From positions 3,596,001 through 3,660,000 of the forward strand of contig NZ_CP049935.1 of the NCBI RefSeq assembly GCF_011383005.1: a DNA stretch of 64,000 nt, given 5' to 3'. A program made the translations under genes and the position numbers. The notes under the pieces were generated by a model. The model saw nothing but the letters and a program-made list of their open reading frames with translations, was not told where the DNA came from and searched no databases. This document shows, piece after piece, positions 50,955 to 60,023 of the stretch; position 1 is the stretch's first letter; every line of letters starts with the position of its first letter. The DNA comes from Phycicoccus sp. HDW14 (lineage in GTDB: Bacteria; Actinomycetota; Actinomycetes; Actinomycetales; Dermatophilaceae).

Positions 50955-53100
50955 CGGCGTCCGGAGCCGGGACCACGCGGCGCACGTCCTGCACCCTGTG
51001 CGAGGCGATGTGCGGGCTGGTCGTCGACCTCGACGCCGCCGGGCGCGTGGCCCGCATCCGCGGTGACGACGCCGACCCGCTGTCACGAGGGCACCTGTGC
51101 CCCAAGGCCTTCGCCCTGCCGGAGATCCAGGACGACCCCGACCGGCTGCGCCGCCCGCTCGTCAGGGGCGCCGACGGCGAGCTCCACGAGACCGGATGGG
51201 ACGAGGCGTGCGCGCGGGCCGCCGAGCTGCTCGTCGGCGTGCAGCGCGCGCACGGCGACGACGCGCTCGCGGTCTACCTCGGCAACCCCAACGTCCACAG
51301 CCTCGGCGCCCTGACCCACCACCCGACGCTCGTGCGGTTGCTGCGCACCCGCAACCGCTACTCGGCCACCTCGGTCGACCAGCTGCCGCACCACGTCGTC
51401 GCCCACGCCCTCTATGGGCACCAGTTCCTCCTGCCGGTGCCCGACATCGACCGCACCGACCTCCTCGTCCTCGTCGGCCACAACCCGATGGCGTCCAACG
51501 GTTCCCTCTGGACGGTGCCCGACTTCCCCGGGCGTCGACGCGAGCTGGCCTCCCGCGGAGGGCGGCTCGTCGTCATCGACCCACGCCGCACCGAGACCGC
51601 GAAGGTCGCCGACGAGCACCACTTCGTGCGGCCCGGGTCGGACGCGCTCGTGCTGCTGGCGCTCGTCCGCGAGGTGCTGGCCTCGGGCCGGGCCCGACCG
51701 GCCGCGTACGTCGACGGCGTCGACGCGGTGCGCTCGGCCGTCGAGCCCTTCACCCCCGAGCTCGCCGAGCGGGTCAGCGGGATGCCGGCCGCGGCGGTGC
51801 GCGACCTCGCCCGGCAGCTCGTCGAGGCTCCGTCGGCCGCCGTGCACGGACGGATGGGCGTGTCGACCCAGGCGCACGGCGTCGTCTGCCAGTGGGCGGT
51901 GCAGGTCCTCAACGTGCTCACCGGCAACCTCGACCGGCCCGGCGGGACGATGCTCACGACGCCGGCCGTCGACCTCGTCGGACGCGGCGTGCTCGGCCCG
52001 GGTGGGTTCTCCCGCAGACGGACCCGTGTGCGCGGGCTGCCGGGTTTCGGTGGCGAGCTCCCCGTGGCCGCGCTCGCCGAGGAGATGACGACCCCGGCGA
52101 GGGACAGGTCCGGGCGCTCCTCACGGTGGCGGGCAACCCGGTGTCGTCGACGCCGGGAGGCCACCGCCTCGACGCGGCGATCGCCGGGCTGGACGCCGTC
52201 GTCTGCATCGACATGTACCTCAACGAGACGACGCGGCACGCCGACGTCGTGCTCCCGCCCACCGGGCCGCTCGAGCGCGACCACTACGACCTGGTCTTCC
52301 ACCTGCTCGCCGTCCGCGACACCGCGCGCTTCTCCCCGGCCCTGCTGCCCAAGGACCCGGGCGGCCGCCACGACTGGGAAATCGCCCGCGACCTCGGGCT
52401 GGCCTACCAGCGGGCCCGGGGGACCGGTGTGCGACGGCGGCTCTCGAAGGCGTCGCTCGCACTCGAGGCGCGCCTGCGGACCTCACCGACGCGCCAGCTC
52501 GACGTCCTGCTGCGGACCGGCGGCGCGCGCCTGTCGGTGCGCAAGCTCCGGTCGGCTGGTCCGGGCGGGCTCGACCTCGGGCCGCTGCGACCCCGGCTCC
52601 CGCAGCGGTTGCGCACCCGCGACCGGCGCATCGACCTCGCGGCGCCCGTGGTGCTCGAGGCACTCCCCGCCCTGCTGACCGCCGTCGAGGCGGCGACCCC
52701 CGTGGACGGCGAGCTGCTGCTCGTGGGCCGGCGGCACCAGCGCGACAACAACTCGTGGCTGCACAACGCCCCGGTGCTCACGAAGGGCCGCCCGCGACAC
52801 GCCCTCCTCGTGCACCCCGACGACCTCGCCGTCCGCGGCGTCGCCGACGGCGCGCGCGTCCGGGTCCGCTCGGCGTCCGGTGAGGTGGAGGTCGAGGTGT
52901 CGGCGAGCGACGACGTCATGCCCGGCGTCGTCTCGCTGCCCCACGGCTACGGCCACGCCCGCGACGGGGTGCGGCTGCGCGGCGCGACCGCGCTGCCGGG
53001 CGTGTCGGTCAACGACCTCACCGACCCGTCGGTCGTCGAGGCGGTCTCCGGCAACGCGGTGCTCAACGGCGTGCCGGTGACGATCACCCCCGCCCCCTGA
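50951..53100 (+). CDS. Molybdopterin-dependent oxidoreductase (single-base frameshift)
   Basis: The N-terminal [4Fe-4S] Cys set is CTLCEAMCG...GHLCPKA. Next come the family blocks LGNPNVHSLGAL, TDLLVLVGHNPMASNG and VVIDPRRTETAKVAD. After EEMTTP the frame loses register in the C4 run 52092-52095. One added C continues GEGQVRALLTVAGNPV, then MYLNETTRHADVVLPP, and the C-terminal molybdopterin dinucleotide-binding domain (NNSWLHNAPVL, VNDLTDPSVVE). Total 716 residues. It is of the formate-dehydrogenase/assimilatory-reductase type without signal peptide. Its substrate is unknown. Assembly error is the likely cause of the break. Confidence 0.9.
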
Positions 53101-53114
53101 CGGCTCCTTCCCTT

Positions 53115-53168
53115 CGCGAATGTGTGTGAACTCGCCGGGCATCCCCGGCGAGTTCACACACATTCGCG
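53115..53168. terminator. Perfect 25-bp hairpin between convergent genes
   Basis: Arms 53115-53139 and 53144-53168 are exactly complementary, opening CGCGAATGTGTGTGAACTCG, around a 4-nt loop CATC. It starts 14 bases after the oxidoreductase stop and overlaps the last codons of the TetR gene, serving both strands. It is the longest perfect stem in the window. Confidence 0.8.
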
Positions 53169-53765
53169 GGAGGGGCGGGTGGTGAGGAGCCGCAGGGCCT
53201 CGACGCAGTGCGACACCAGCGCCTCGCGCCCGACCGCGCGCTCGGCCGGCTCCAGCGCCGCCCACTGCAGCGCCCGGTCCTCGAGGTAGGCCACCCAGCC
53301 GTGCGCGGCGGGCAGCGCCTCCTCGCCGAGCGAGAGCTCGCGGCAGGCCAGCTCGGCGACGAACCAGGTGACCCTGCCCATCGGGTCGTCGGACGCCGCG
53401 CGCGACAGCTCGGTCCGACCCCGGACGAGGGCCACGTACCACTCGCGCCGCCGCTCGACCTGGGCGAGGAAGCGCTCCACGACCTGACGGACGGCGGCCT
53501 CGCCGGTCACTCCGTCGTCGGGGGTCACGTTGCGCCGCACCCGCCGACCGGCCGCGGCGACGACGGCCCGGTGGTACTCGGTCTTGGTCGGGAAGTAGTG
53601 GAACAGCAGCCCGCGCGACACCCCCGCGGCCTCGGCCACCTCGTCGAGGGAGAGGTCCTGGACCGGCCGCTCGACGAACTTGCGCAGGCCGATGCCGACG
53701 AGCTGGCGCCGCCGCTCGTCGGGGGTCATCCGCACCCGTGCCGCCGTTCCCACGCTATTGAGCAT
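53154..53765 (-). CDS. TetR-family regulator divergent from the acyl-CoA catabolic operon
   Basis: 203 residues from ATG 53765, or ~191 from the in-frame ATG at 53729. The HTH reads TPDERRRQLVGIGLRKFVER, then LDEVAEAAGVSRGLLFHYFPTKTEY. The rest is a helical effector domain (WVAYLEDRALQWAALEPAER). Acyl-CoA ligands are common for TetR proteins next to ACAD genes. The upstream ATG lies inside a palindromic operator, which supports the later start or leaderless translation. Its last codons lie in the 25-bp hairpin. Confidence 0.92.
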   Translation of the reverse strand: MLNSVGTAARVRMTPDERRRQLVGIGLRKFVERPVQDLSLDEVAEAAGVSRGLLFHYFPTKTEYHRAVVAAAGRRVRRNVTPDDGVTGEAAVRQVVERFLAQVERRREWYVALVRGRTELSRAASDDPMGRVTWFVAELACRELSLGEEALPAAHGWVAYLEDRALQWAALEPAERAVGREALVSHCVEALRLLTTRPSRECV

Positions 53766-53772
53766 TGCTCAA
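53758..53772. promoter_or_regulatory. TTGAGCA-T-TGCTCAA operator
   Basis: A perfect 7-1-7 palindrome lying between the divergent TetR and acyl-CoA dehydrogenase genes and ending 20 bases before the ACAD ATG. It overlaps the longer TetR start codon. It is the obvious binding site for this TetR. Confidence 0.8.
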
Positions 53773-53792
53773 CAGGAGGCTAGGGTCAAGGA

Positions 53793-55067
53793 ATGGACTT
53801 CGCCCCGTCCGCCCGCGCCGCCGACCTCGCCCGCCGGGTCCGCTCCTTCGTCGACACCGAGGTCGAGCCCGTCGAGCGTGCGCTCATCGCCGACGTCGCC
53901 GCCCGCCGGGCCCGCGGTGAGGATCCCTGGCCACCCACCCCCGCCGTCGAGGACCTCAAGCGCAGCGCCCGCGCCCAGGGCCTCTGGAACCTCTTCCTGC
54001 CCGCCGGCGAGGGCGACGAGTGGGCCGCCCGCTTCGGCACCGACGGCGCCGCCGGCCTCACCAACGTCGAGTACGCCACCGTCGCCGAGGAGACCGGCCG
54101 CTCGACCCTTGCGCCCCTCGTCCTCAACTGCAACGCCCCCGACACCGGCAACATGGAGGTGCTGCTGCGCTACGGCACCCCCGAGCAGCAGGAGCAGTGG
54201 CTCGTCCCCCTCCTCGACGGCCGCATCCGCAGCGTCTTCCTCATGACCGAGCCCGGCGTCGCGAGCTCGGACGCCACGAACATGGCCGCCACCGCGACCC
54301 TCGACGGCGACGAGGTCGTCGTCGACGGCCGCAAGTGGTGGAGCACCGGCGCCGGCCACCCCGACAGCCGGCTCGGCATCTTCATGGGCCTCACCGACCC
54401 CACCGCGCACCGCCACCGCCAGCACTCGATGGTCCTCGTCCCGATGGATGCCCCGGGCGTCACCGTCGAGCGGATGCTCACCGCGCTCGGGCAGTACGAC
54501 GAGCCGCTCGGGCACGGCGAGGTCTCCCTCGACGCGGTGCGCGTCCCCGCCGGCAACGTCCTGCTCGGCCCCGGCCGGGCCTTCGAGATCGCCCAGGGCC
54601 GCCTCGGCCCGGGGCGCGTCCACCACTGCATGCGCCTCGTCGGGCTGGCCGAGAAGGCCCTCGAGCTGGCGTGCGAACGTTCCTCCACGAGAACCGCGTT
54701 CGGCAAGCCGATCGCCAACCTCGGCGGCAACCGCGAGCGGCTCGCGAAGGCCCGCATCTCCATCAACCAGGCCCGCCTCCTCGTCCTCCACGCGGCGTGG
54801 AAGCTCGACACCGTCGGCATCGAGGGTGCGCTCTCTGAGGTCAGCGAGATCAAGGCCGCCGTCCCGCAGATGGCCTGCGACGTCATCGACCTCGCCATCC
54901 AGCTGCACGGCGGCGGCGGCATGAGCGAGGACTTCCCGCTCGCCGCGGCCTACGCCGGCGCGCGCAGCCTGCGCCTCGCCGACGGCCCGGACGAGGTGCA
55001 CCTCGGTGTCGTCGCCCGGCACCTGCTCCGCCCGTACGCCGCTCGCGCCCAGGAGGCCACCCGATGA
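53793..55067 (+). CDS. Acyl-CoA dehydrogenase (ACAD10/11- or LvaC-like)
   Basis: 424 residues. MDFAPSARAADLARRVRSFV opens the helical domain; the FAD/substrate part is VFLMTEPGVASSDATNMAATA and KWWSTGAGHPDSRLGIFMG. The C-terminal domain has CMRLVGLAEKALELACERS and QLHGGGGMSEDFPLAAAYAGARS with the FAD-contacting end. It removes two hydrogens from an acyl-CoA, passing them to ETF. It is first of an operon with two SDRs and an aminoglycoside-phosphotransferase-like kinase, the set used for 4-hydroxyacyl-CoA. ATG 53793. Confidence 0.93.
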   Translation: MDFAPSARAADLARRVRSFVDTEVEPVERALIADVAARRARGEDPWPPTPAVEDLKRSARAQGLWNLFLPAGEGDEWAARFGTDGAAGLTNVEYATVAEETGRSTLAPLVLNCNAPDTGNMEVLLRYGTPEQQEQWLVPLLDGRIRSVFLMTEPGVASSDATNMAATATLDGDEVVVDGRKWWSTGAGHPDSRLGIFMGLTDPTAHRHRQHSMVLVPMDAPGVTVERMLTALGQYDEPLGHGEVSLDAVRVPAGNVLLGPGRAFEIAQGRLGPGRVHHCMRLVGLAEKALELACERSSTRTAFGKPIANLGGNRERLAKARISINQARLLVLHAAWKLDTVGIEGALSEVSEIKAAVPQMACDVIDLAIQLHGGGGMSEDFPLAAAYAGARSLRLADGPDEVHLGVVARHLLRPYAARAQEATR

Positions 55068-55872
55068 CCCGCCGCGCCCTCGTCACCGGCGGTGCCTCCG
55101 GGCTCGGCCGCGCCCTCGTCACCCTCCTCGTCGCCCGCGGCGACCGGGTGCTGGCCGTCGACCTGGCCGACCAGCGCCCCGACTCCGTGCCCGCGGGCGC
55201 CGAGTACCGGCGCCTCGACGTCCGCAGCCAGCAGGACTGGGACGCCGCCCTCGCGTGGGTGCGCGAGGAGTGGGGCGGCCTCGACCTGCTCGTCAACAAC
55301 GCCGGCATCGCCACCGGCGGGCGCATCGAGGTCGAGGCGATGGCCGACTGGGAGCGGGTCGTCTCGATCAACCTCCTCGGCGTCGCGCGCGGGTGCCACA
55401 CCCTCACACCGCTGTTCAAGGAGCAGCGCTCGGGCCACATCGTCAACGTCGCCTCGCTGGCCGGCCTCGTGCACGGCCCGGGCATGTCCAGCTACAACGC
55501 GACCAAGGCCGGGGTCGTCGCCCTCTCCGAGACCCTCGGCTTCGAGCTCGGTCCGTGGGGCATCGACGTCTCCGTCGTCTGCCCGGCCTTCTTCCGCACC
55601 AACCTCCACGAGTCATTCGCCGGCAAGGACGCCGCGATGCAGGAGGCCGGCGTGCGGCTCATCACCCAGGCCTCCGTCGACGCCGCCGACATCGCGACGA
55701 TCGTCCTCGAGGGCATCGACAAGAAGAAGCCGATCATCCTCACCGACCGGATGGGCCGGCAGGCGTACTTCGGCAAGCGGTTCGCCCGCCCCTGTACGAC
55801 CGGATGATGGTCGCCCAGGCCAAGCGCCTCGCCCGCAAGGCGGGTGCCGACCCGGGCGAGTACCTGCCGTGA
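55064..55872 (+). CDS. Short-chain dehydrogenase/reductase (single-base frameshift)
   Basis: ATG 55064 overlaps the ACAD stop (ATGA). NAD loop GGASGLGRALVTLL, VNNAGIATGGRIEV, catalytic Tyr and Lys in YNATKAGVVALSE, and the tail FFRTNLHESFAGKDAAMQEA are standard. Near the end the frame stops early in the C4 run 55789-55792. One added C restores PLYDRMMVAQAKRLARKAGA and the stop at 55872, for 269 residues. That stop then overlaps the next gene (GTGA), which strongly supports the repair. It probably acts on the same acyl-CoA or alcohol pool as the ACAD. Confidence 0.92.
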
Positions 55873-56945
55873 CGGACGTGCCGGGCGCCGCGGCGGTCCG
55901 CGACGAGGACGCCTTCGACGCCGGCCGTGCCGCCCACTGGCTGCGCGAGAACGCCTCGGACGCAACCGGCCTCGACGGCGACCCCGAGGTCCGCCAGTTC
56001 GCCGGCGGCGCGAGCAACCTCACCTACCTGCTGCGCTGGCCGACCCGCGACCTCGTGCTGCGCCGTCCCCCATCGGGCACGAAGGCCAAGGGTGCCCACG
56101 ACATGCGCCGCGAGCACGACCTGCAGGCCGCCCTGGCCCCCGTCTTCCCGCTCGTCCCGACGATGGTCGGGTACTGCGGCGACGAGGACGTCATCGGCTC
56201 GGACTTCTACGTCATGCAGCGCGTCGAGGGCACCATCCTGCGCAAGGACGTGCCGGCCGCGCTCGGTCTCGACGAGCAGGGTGTGCGGACGTTGTGCGAG
56301 AACGCCGTCGACGTCCTCGTGGCCCTCCACGACATCGACGTCGTCGCAGCCGGCCTCGACGCCCTCGACCGCGGCCCCGGCTACGTCGAGCGACAGGTCG
56401 GCGGGTGGGCCGGACGGATGCGCCGAGCCCACACCCCCGACGTCCCCGACCACGAGGCGACGATGGCCTGGCTCGAGGCCCACCGCCCCGCCGATCGGCC
56501 GCACACGTTGATCCACAACGACTTCCGGTTCGACAACCTCGTCCTCGCCCCCGACGACCCGACCCGCGTCGTCGGTGTCCTCGACTGGGAGCTCGCGACC
56601 GTCGGCGACCCGCTGATGGACCTCGGCTCGGCGCTGGCCTACTGGGTGCAGGCCGACGACGACCCCACCTTCGTCGAGCTGCGCCTCCAGCCGACGCACA
56701 CCCCGGGGATGCTCACGCGCGCCGAGGTCGTCGAGCGGTACACGGCGGCCCGCGGCATCGAGGTCGACCCGGAGGACCTGCTCTTCTACGAGGTCTTCGG
56801 CCTCTTCCGGCTCGCCGTCATCGCCCAGCAGATCTACTACCGCTTCCACCACGGCCAGACCACCAACCCCGCGTACGGCGCGTTCCGACACGTCGTCGCC
56901 CACCTCGACCAGCGGTGCGCCCGGCTCCTCGCCGGACGCGCCTGA
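55869..56945 (+). CDS. Aminoglycoside-phosphotransferase-fold kinase (ACAD10/11 kinase-like)
   Basis: 358 residues from GTG 55869. The APH fold shows FAGGASNLTYLLRWPTRDLV, the Brenner-type motif LIHNDFRFDNLVLAPDD and the Mg loop VLDWELATVGDPLMDLGSAL. This subfamily is the one fused to the ACAD in mammalian ACAD10/11 and separate as LvaA in Pseudomonas. There it phosphorylates the 4-hydroxyl of a 4-hydroxyacyl-CoA so that the ACAD can remove it. Gene order ACAD-SDR-kinase-SDR supports this role. Drug resistance is unlikely. Confidence 0.9.
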   Translation: MTDVPGAAAVRDEDAFDAGRAAHWLRENASDATGLDGDPEVRQFAGGASNLTYLLRWPTRDLVLRRPPSGTKAKGAHDMRREHDLQAALAPVFPLVPTMVGYCGDEDVIGSDFYVMQRVEGTILRKDVPAALGLDEQGVRTLCENAVDVLVALHDIDVVAAGLDALDRGPGYVERQVGGWAGRMRRAHTPDVPDHEATMAWLEAHRPADRPHTLIHNDFRFDNLVLAPDDPTRVVGVLDWELATVGDPLMDLGSALAYWVQADDDPTFVELRLQPTHTPGMLTRAEVVERYTAARGIEVDPEDLLFYEVFGLFRLAVIAQQIYYRFHHGQTTNPAYGAFRHVVAHLDQRCARLLAGRA

Positions 56946-56965
56946 CCCGAACGGGAAGGACCACC

Positions 56966-57715
56966 GTGCCCACGACCATCATCACCGGCGCCAGCTCCGG
57001 GCTCGGCGCCGAGATGGCCCGCCAGCTCGCCGCCCGCGGCTGGGACCTCGGTCTCGCCGCGCGCCGCCTCGACCGGCTCGAGGAGCTGCGCGACGAGATC
57101 GTCGAGCGCACCGGCCGCCGGGTCGAGATCCGTGCCCTCGACGTCACCGACGACGACGCCGTCTTCGCGACCTTCCACGACCTGCAGGCAGCCTTCGGGA
57201 CCATCGACCGGGTCATCGTCAACGCCGGCCTCGGCAAGGGCGCGCCGCTCGGCACCGGCCGCTACAAGGCCAACCGGCAGACCGCGATGGTCAACTTCGT
57301 CGCCGCCCTGGCCCAGACCGAGGCCGCGATGGAGATCTTCCGCGAGCAGCGCCGGGGCCACCTCGTCATGGTCTCGTCCGTCTCGGCGATGCGGGGTATG
57401 CGCAAGACCGTCACCACCTACGCCGCCACGAAGGCCGGGGTCGCCGCGCTGGCCGAGGGCATCCGCAACGAGATGCTCGGCGAGCCCGACCTCGACATCC
57501 GGGTGTCGGTCGTCTACCCCGGCTACATCCGCTCGGAGATGAACGAGCGGGTCTCGCACACGCCGTTCATCGTCGACACCGTCCCCGGCGTCGCCGCCAT
57601 GGTCGAGGCCATCGAGAAGGAGAAGGCGCACGCGCTGGTGCCCGCCTGGCCGTGGGTGCCGCTCGGCAAGGCGATGCGCCACCTGCCGCTGCCCGTCGTC
57701 CGACGGATCATGTGA
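56966..57715 (+). CDS. Short-chain dehydrogenase/reductase
   Basis: 249 residues from GTG 56966 (ribosome site GGAAGGA). NAD loop TGASSGLGAEMARQL, VNAGLGKGAPLGTGRY, catalytic VTTYAATKAGVAALAEG, and the C-terminal ALVPAWPWVPLGKAMRHLPL, which is a membrane-associated-looking tail seen in a subset of lipid SDRs. It starts 20 bases after the kinase gene. It probably oxidises or reduces a lipid-derived hydroxy/keto intermediate in the same pathway. Confidence 0.92.
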   Translation: MPTTIITGASSGLGAEMARQLAARGWDLGLAARRLDRLEELRDEIVERTGRRVEIRALDVTDDDAVFATFHDLQAAFGTIDRVIVNAGLGKGAPLGTGRYKANRQTAMVNFVAALAQTEAAMEIFREQRRGHLVMVSSVSAMRGMRKTVTTYAATKAGVAALAEGIRNEMLGEPDLDIRVSVVYPGYIRSEMNERVSHTPFIVDTVPGVAAMVEAIEKEKAHALVPAWPWVPLGKAMRHLPLPVVRRIM

Positions 57716-57716
57716 C

Positions 57717-58676
57717 GTGGCCGGCGTCGTCGTCACGAGCCGGCTGCCCGGCACCGCCGTCGAGCGGCTGCGGGCCGAGCACGAGGTGCGCTACCGCGAC
57801 GAGGACTCGCCGGTCCCGCCCGCCGACCGGCCGGTGCTGCTCGCCGGCGCGGAGGCGGTCGTCGTCACCCTCGGCCACCGGGTCGACGCGGCCTTCCTCG
57901 ACGCCTGTGGACCGGACCTGAAGGTCGTCGCCAACGTCGCCGTCGGCTACGACAACATCGACCTCGACGCCTGCCGCGAGCGCGGGGTGCTCGTCACGAA
58001 CACCCCCGGCGTCCTCACCGACGCCACCGCCGACCTCGCCTTCTCGCTCGTGCTCATGGTCACCCGCCGGCTGGGGGAGGCCGAGCGCGAGGTGCGCGCC
58101 GGCGGCCCGTGGACGTTCGGGATGTTCCACCTCCTCGGGACCTCGGTGCAGGGCAAGGCGATCGGCATCGTCGGGCCCGGGTCCATCGGCTTGGCGACCG
58201 CTCGTCGGGCGAAGGCCTTCGGGATGTCGGTCCTCCTCGCCGGCCGGTCGGCGCCCGACCCCGCAGCCGTCGCCGAGCTCGGGGCCGAGGTCGTGCCGCT
58301 GGAGGAGCTGCTCGAGCGGGCCGACGTCGTGTCGGTGCACGTCCCCCTCGGCCCGACGACCCGTCACCTGCTCGACGCCGGCGCCCTGGCCCGGATGAAG
58401 CCGACCGCCGTCCTCGTCAACACCGCCCGCGGGCCGGTCGTCGACGAGGACGCGCTCGTCGCGGCGCTCGAGGCGGGCCGGCTGGCCGGCGCCGGGCTCG
58501 ACGTGCACGAGCACGAGCCGCGCGTGCACCCCGGCCTGCTCGCGCGCGAGGACGTCGTCCTCCTGCCGCACATCGGGTCGGCGACGGTCGAGACGCGCAC
58601 CGCGATGGCCGACCTCGCCGCCGACAACGTCCTCGCGGTGCTCGCCGGTCGCGAGCCGCCCACCCCCGTGCGCTGA
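57717..58676 (+). CDS. D-2-hydroxyacid dehydrogenase (glyoxylate/glycerate type)
   Basis: 319 residues from GTG 57717, which starts one base after the SDR stop. NAD loop IGIVGPGSIGLATARRAKAF, the catalytic Arg in LVNTARGPVVDEDAL and catalytic His in VLLPHIGSATVETRTAM; the Glu lies in VHEHEPRVHP. It reduces glyoxylate or hydroxypyruvate, or a similar 2-keto acid. Here it may handle a branch acid made by the catabolic operon, whose last gene it is. Confidence 0.93.
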   Translation: MAGVVVTSRLPGTAVERLRAEHEVRYRDEDSPVPPADRPVLLAGAEAVVVTLGHRVDAAFLDACGPDLKVVANVAVGYDNIDLDACRERGVLVTNTPGVLTDATADLAFSLVLMVTRRLGEAEREVRAGGPWTFGMFHLLGTSVQGKAIGIVGPGSIGLATARRAKAFGMSVLLAGRSAPDPAAVAELGAEVVPLEELLERADVVSVHVPLGPTTRHLLDAGALARMKPTAVLVNTARGPVVDEDALVAALEAGRLAGAGLDVHEHEPRVHPGLLAREDVVLLPHIGSATVETRTAMADLAADNVLAVLAGREPPTPVR

Positions 58677-58776
58677 GGTCGTCGCACTTCCGCGCCTGCG
58701 CTCTCTTGTCGTCTCGCCTGACGCGGATGGGTACATCCGGTGACGTTCAGCACGCAGGTGCGGCTACTGTGCCCCT

Positions 58777-59187
58777 GTGAGCCTCTTCCGGATGAAGGAC
58801 GCCGCCGACCTGCTGGGCATCAGCGACGACACGATGCGGCGCTGGGCCGATGCCGGGCGCATCGTCACCACGACCGACGCCAGCGGTCGACGGGCGGTCG
58901 ACGGTGCGGTGCTGGCGCACTTCGCCGAGGAGCTCGCGGCCGAGGGCGCCCACCTCGAGACCGGTGACGTGCGGGCGGCATCGCTGCGCAACCGGTTCAC
59001 CGGCCTCGTCACCCGCGTCGTCAAGGACGGCGTCATGGCCCAGGTCGAGGTGCAGGCCGGGCCGCACCGCTTCGTCTCGCTGATGAGCCGCGAGGCCGCC
59101 GACGAGCTGGGCCTCGAGCCGGGGATGCTCGCCCTCGCCGCCGTCAAGGCCACGAACGTGTCCGTCGAGATCCCCCGTACCCGCTGA
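58777..59187 (+). CDS. HTH and TOBE-domain molybdate-binding regulator
   Basis: 136 residues from GTG 58777. An excisionase/MerR-like HTH (FRMKDAADLLGISDDTMRRW) is followed by a single TOBE (molbindin) domain (SLRNRFTGLVTRVVKDGVMA, LEPGMLALAAVKATNVSVEI), the actinobacterial molybdate sensor layout. It lies directly before modABC, so it probably controls molybdate uptake. It is not the E. coli ModE form, which has a different HTH and two TOBE units. Confidence 0.9.
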   Translation: MSLFRMKDAADLLGISDDTMRRWADAGRIVTTTDASGRRAVDGAVLAHFAEELAAEGAHLETGDVRAASLRNRFTGLVTRVVKDGVMAQVEVQAGPHRFVSLMSREAADELGLEPGMLALAAVKATNVSVEIPRTR

Positions 59188-59216
59188 CCTCCACCACCCA
59201 CGCCCCAGGAGCCCGA

Positions 59217-60023
59217 ATGCGCCGTCTCGTCGTCACCACCCTGGCCGTGGCCCTCACCGGCCTCGGCCTCGCCGGCTGCGGGTCCGACGACTCCGGCTCG
59301 GGCTCCGGCAGCGGCGCCGGCCCGTCGGGCTCGACAGCGGAAACCGACGTCACCGGCGAGATCACCGTCCTGGCCGCCGCGTCGCTCACCGAGTCGTTCA
59401 CGACCCTCGGCAAGCAGTTCGAGGCCGCGCACCCGGGCGTCAAGGTCACCCTGAGCTTCGGTGCCAGCTCGGCGCTGGCCACCCAGGTCACGTCCGGCGC
59501 ACCGGCCGACGTCTTCGCGTCGGCGAGCGCCAAGAACATGGACGCCGTCGTGGCCGCCAAGGCCGCGTCCGACCCGAAGACGTTCGCCGAGAACGTCATG
59601 GAGATCGCCGTACCGCCGGCGAACCCCGGCAAGATCACCGGCGTGAACGACCTCGCGAGGCCCGGCGTGAAGACGGCCCTGTGCCAGGCGCAGGTCCCCT
59701 GCGGTGCGACGGCCGCGAAGGTCTTCACCAACGCGAAGCTCACCGTCACGCCGGTCACCCTCGAGCCCGACGTGAAGTCCGTGCTCAGCAAGGTGACGCT
59801 CGGCGAGGTCGACGCAGGCGTCGTCTACGTCACCGACGTGCTCGCCGCCGGCGACAAGGTGAAGGGCATCGAGATCCCGGCCGACGTCAACGCCTCGACG
59901 AGCTACCCGATCGCCTCGCTCACCGCGAGCAGGAACGCGGCCACCGCCGCCGCCTTCGTCGACTACGTCCTCTCGGCCGAGGGCGCCAAGGTCCTCACGG
60001 CCGCGGGCTTCCGGCAGCCGTGA
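59217..60023 (+). CDS. modA: Molybdate-binding lipoprotein, ModA
   Basis: 268 residues. The lipoprotein signal ends LGLAGCGSDD, with the Cys as lipid anchor. The binding domain has ITVLAAASLTESFTTLGKQF, then TLSFGASSALATQVTSGAPA, the Ser pair that contacts molybdate, and DAGVVYVTDVLAAGDKVKGI. It captures molybdate or tungstate outside the membrane for ModBC. ATG 59217 follows CAGGAG. Its stop overlaps the modB start (GTGA). Confidence 0.95.
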   Translation: MRRLVVTTLAVALTGLGLAGCGSDDSGSGSGSGAGPSGSTAETDVTGEITVLAAASLTESFTTLGKQFEAAHPGVKVTLSFGASSALATQVTSGAPADVFASASAKNMDAVVAAKAASDPKTFAENVMEIAVPPANPGKITGVNDLARPGVKTALCQAQVPCGATAAKVFTNAKLTVTPVTLEPDVKSVLSKVTLGEVDAGVVYVTDVLAAGDKVKGIEIPADVNASTSYPIASLTASRNAATAAAFVDYVLSAEGAKVLTAAGFRQP

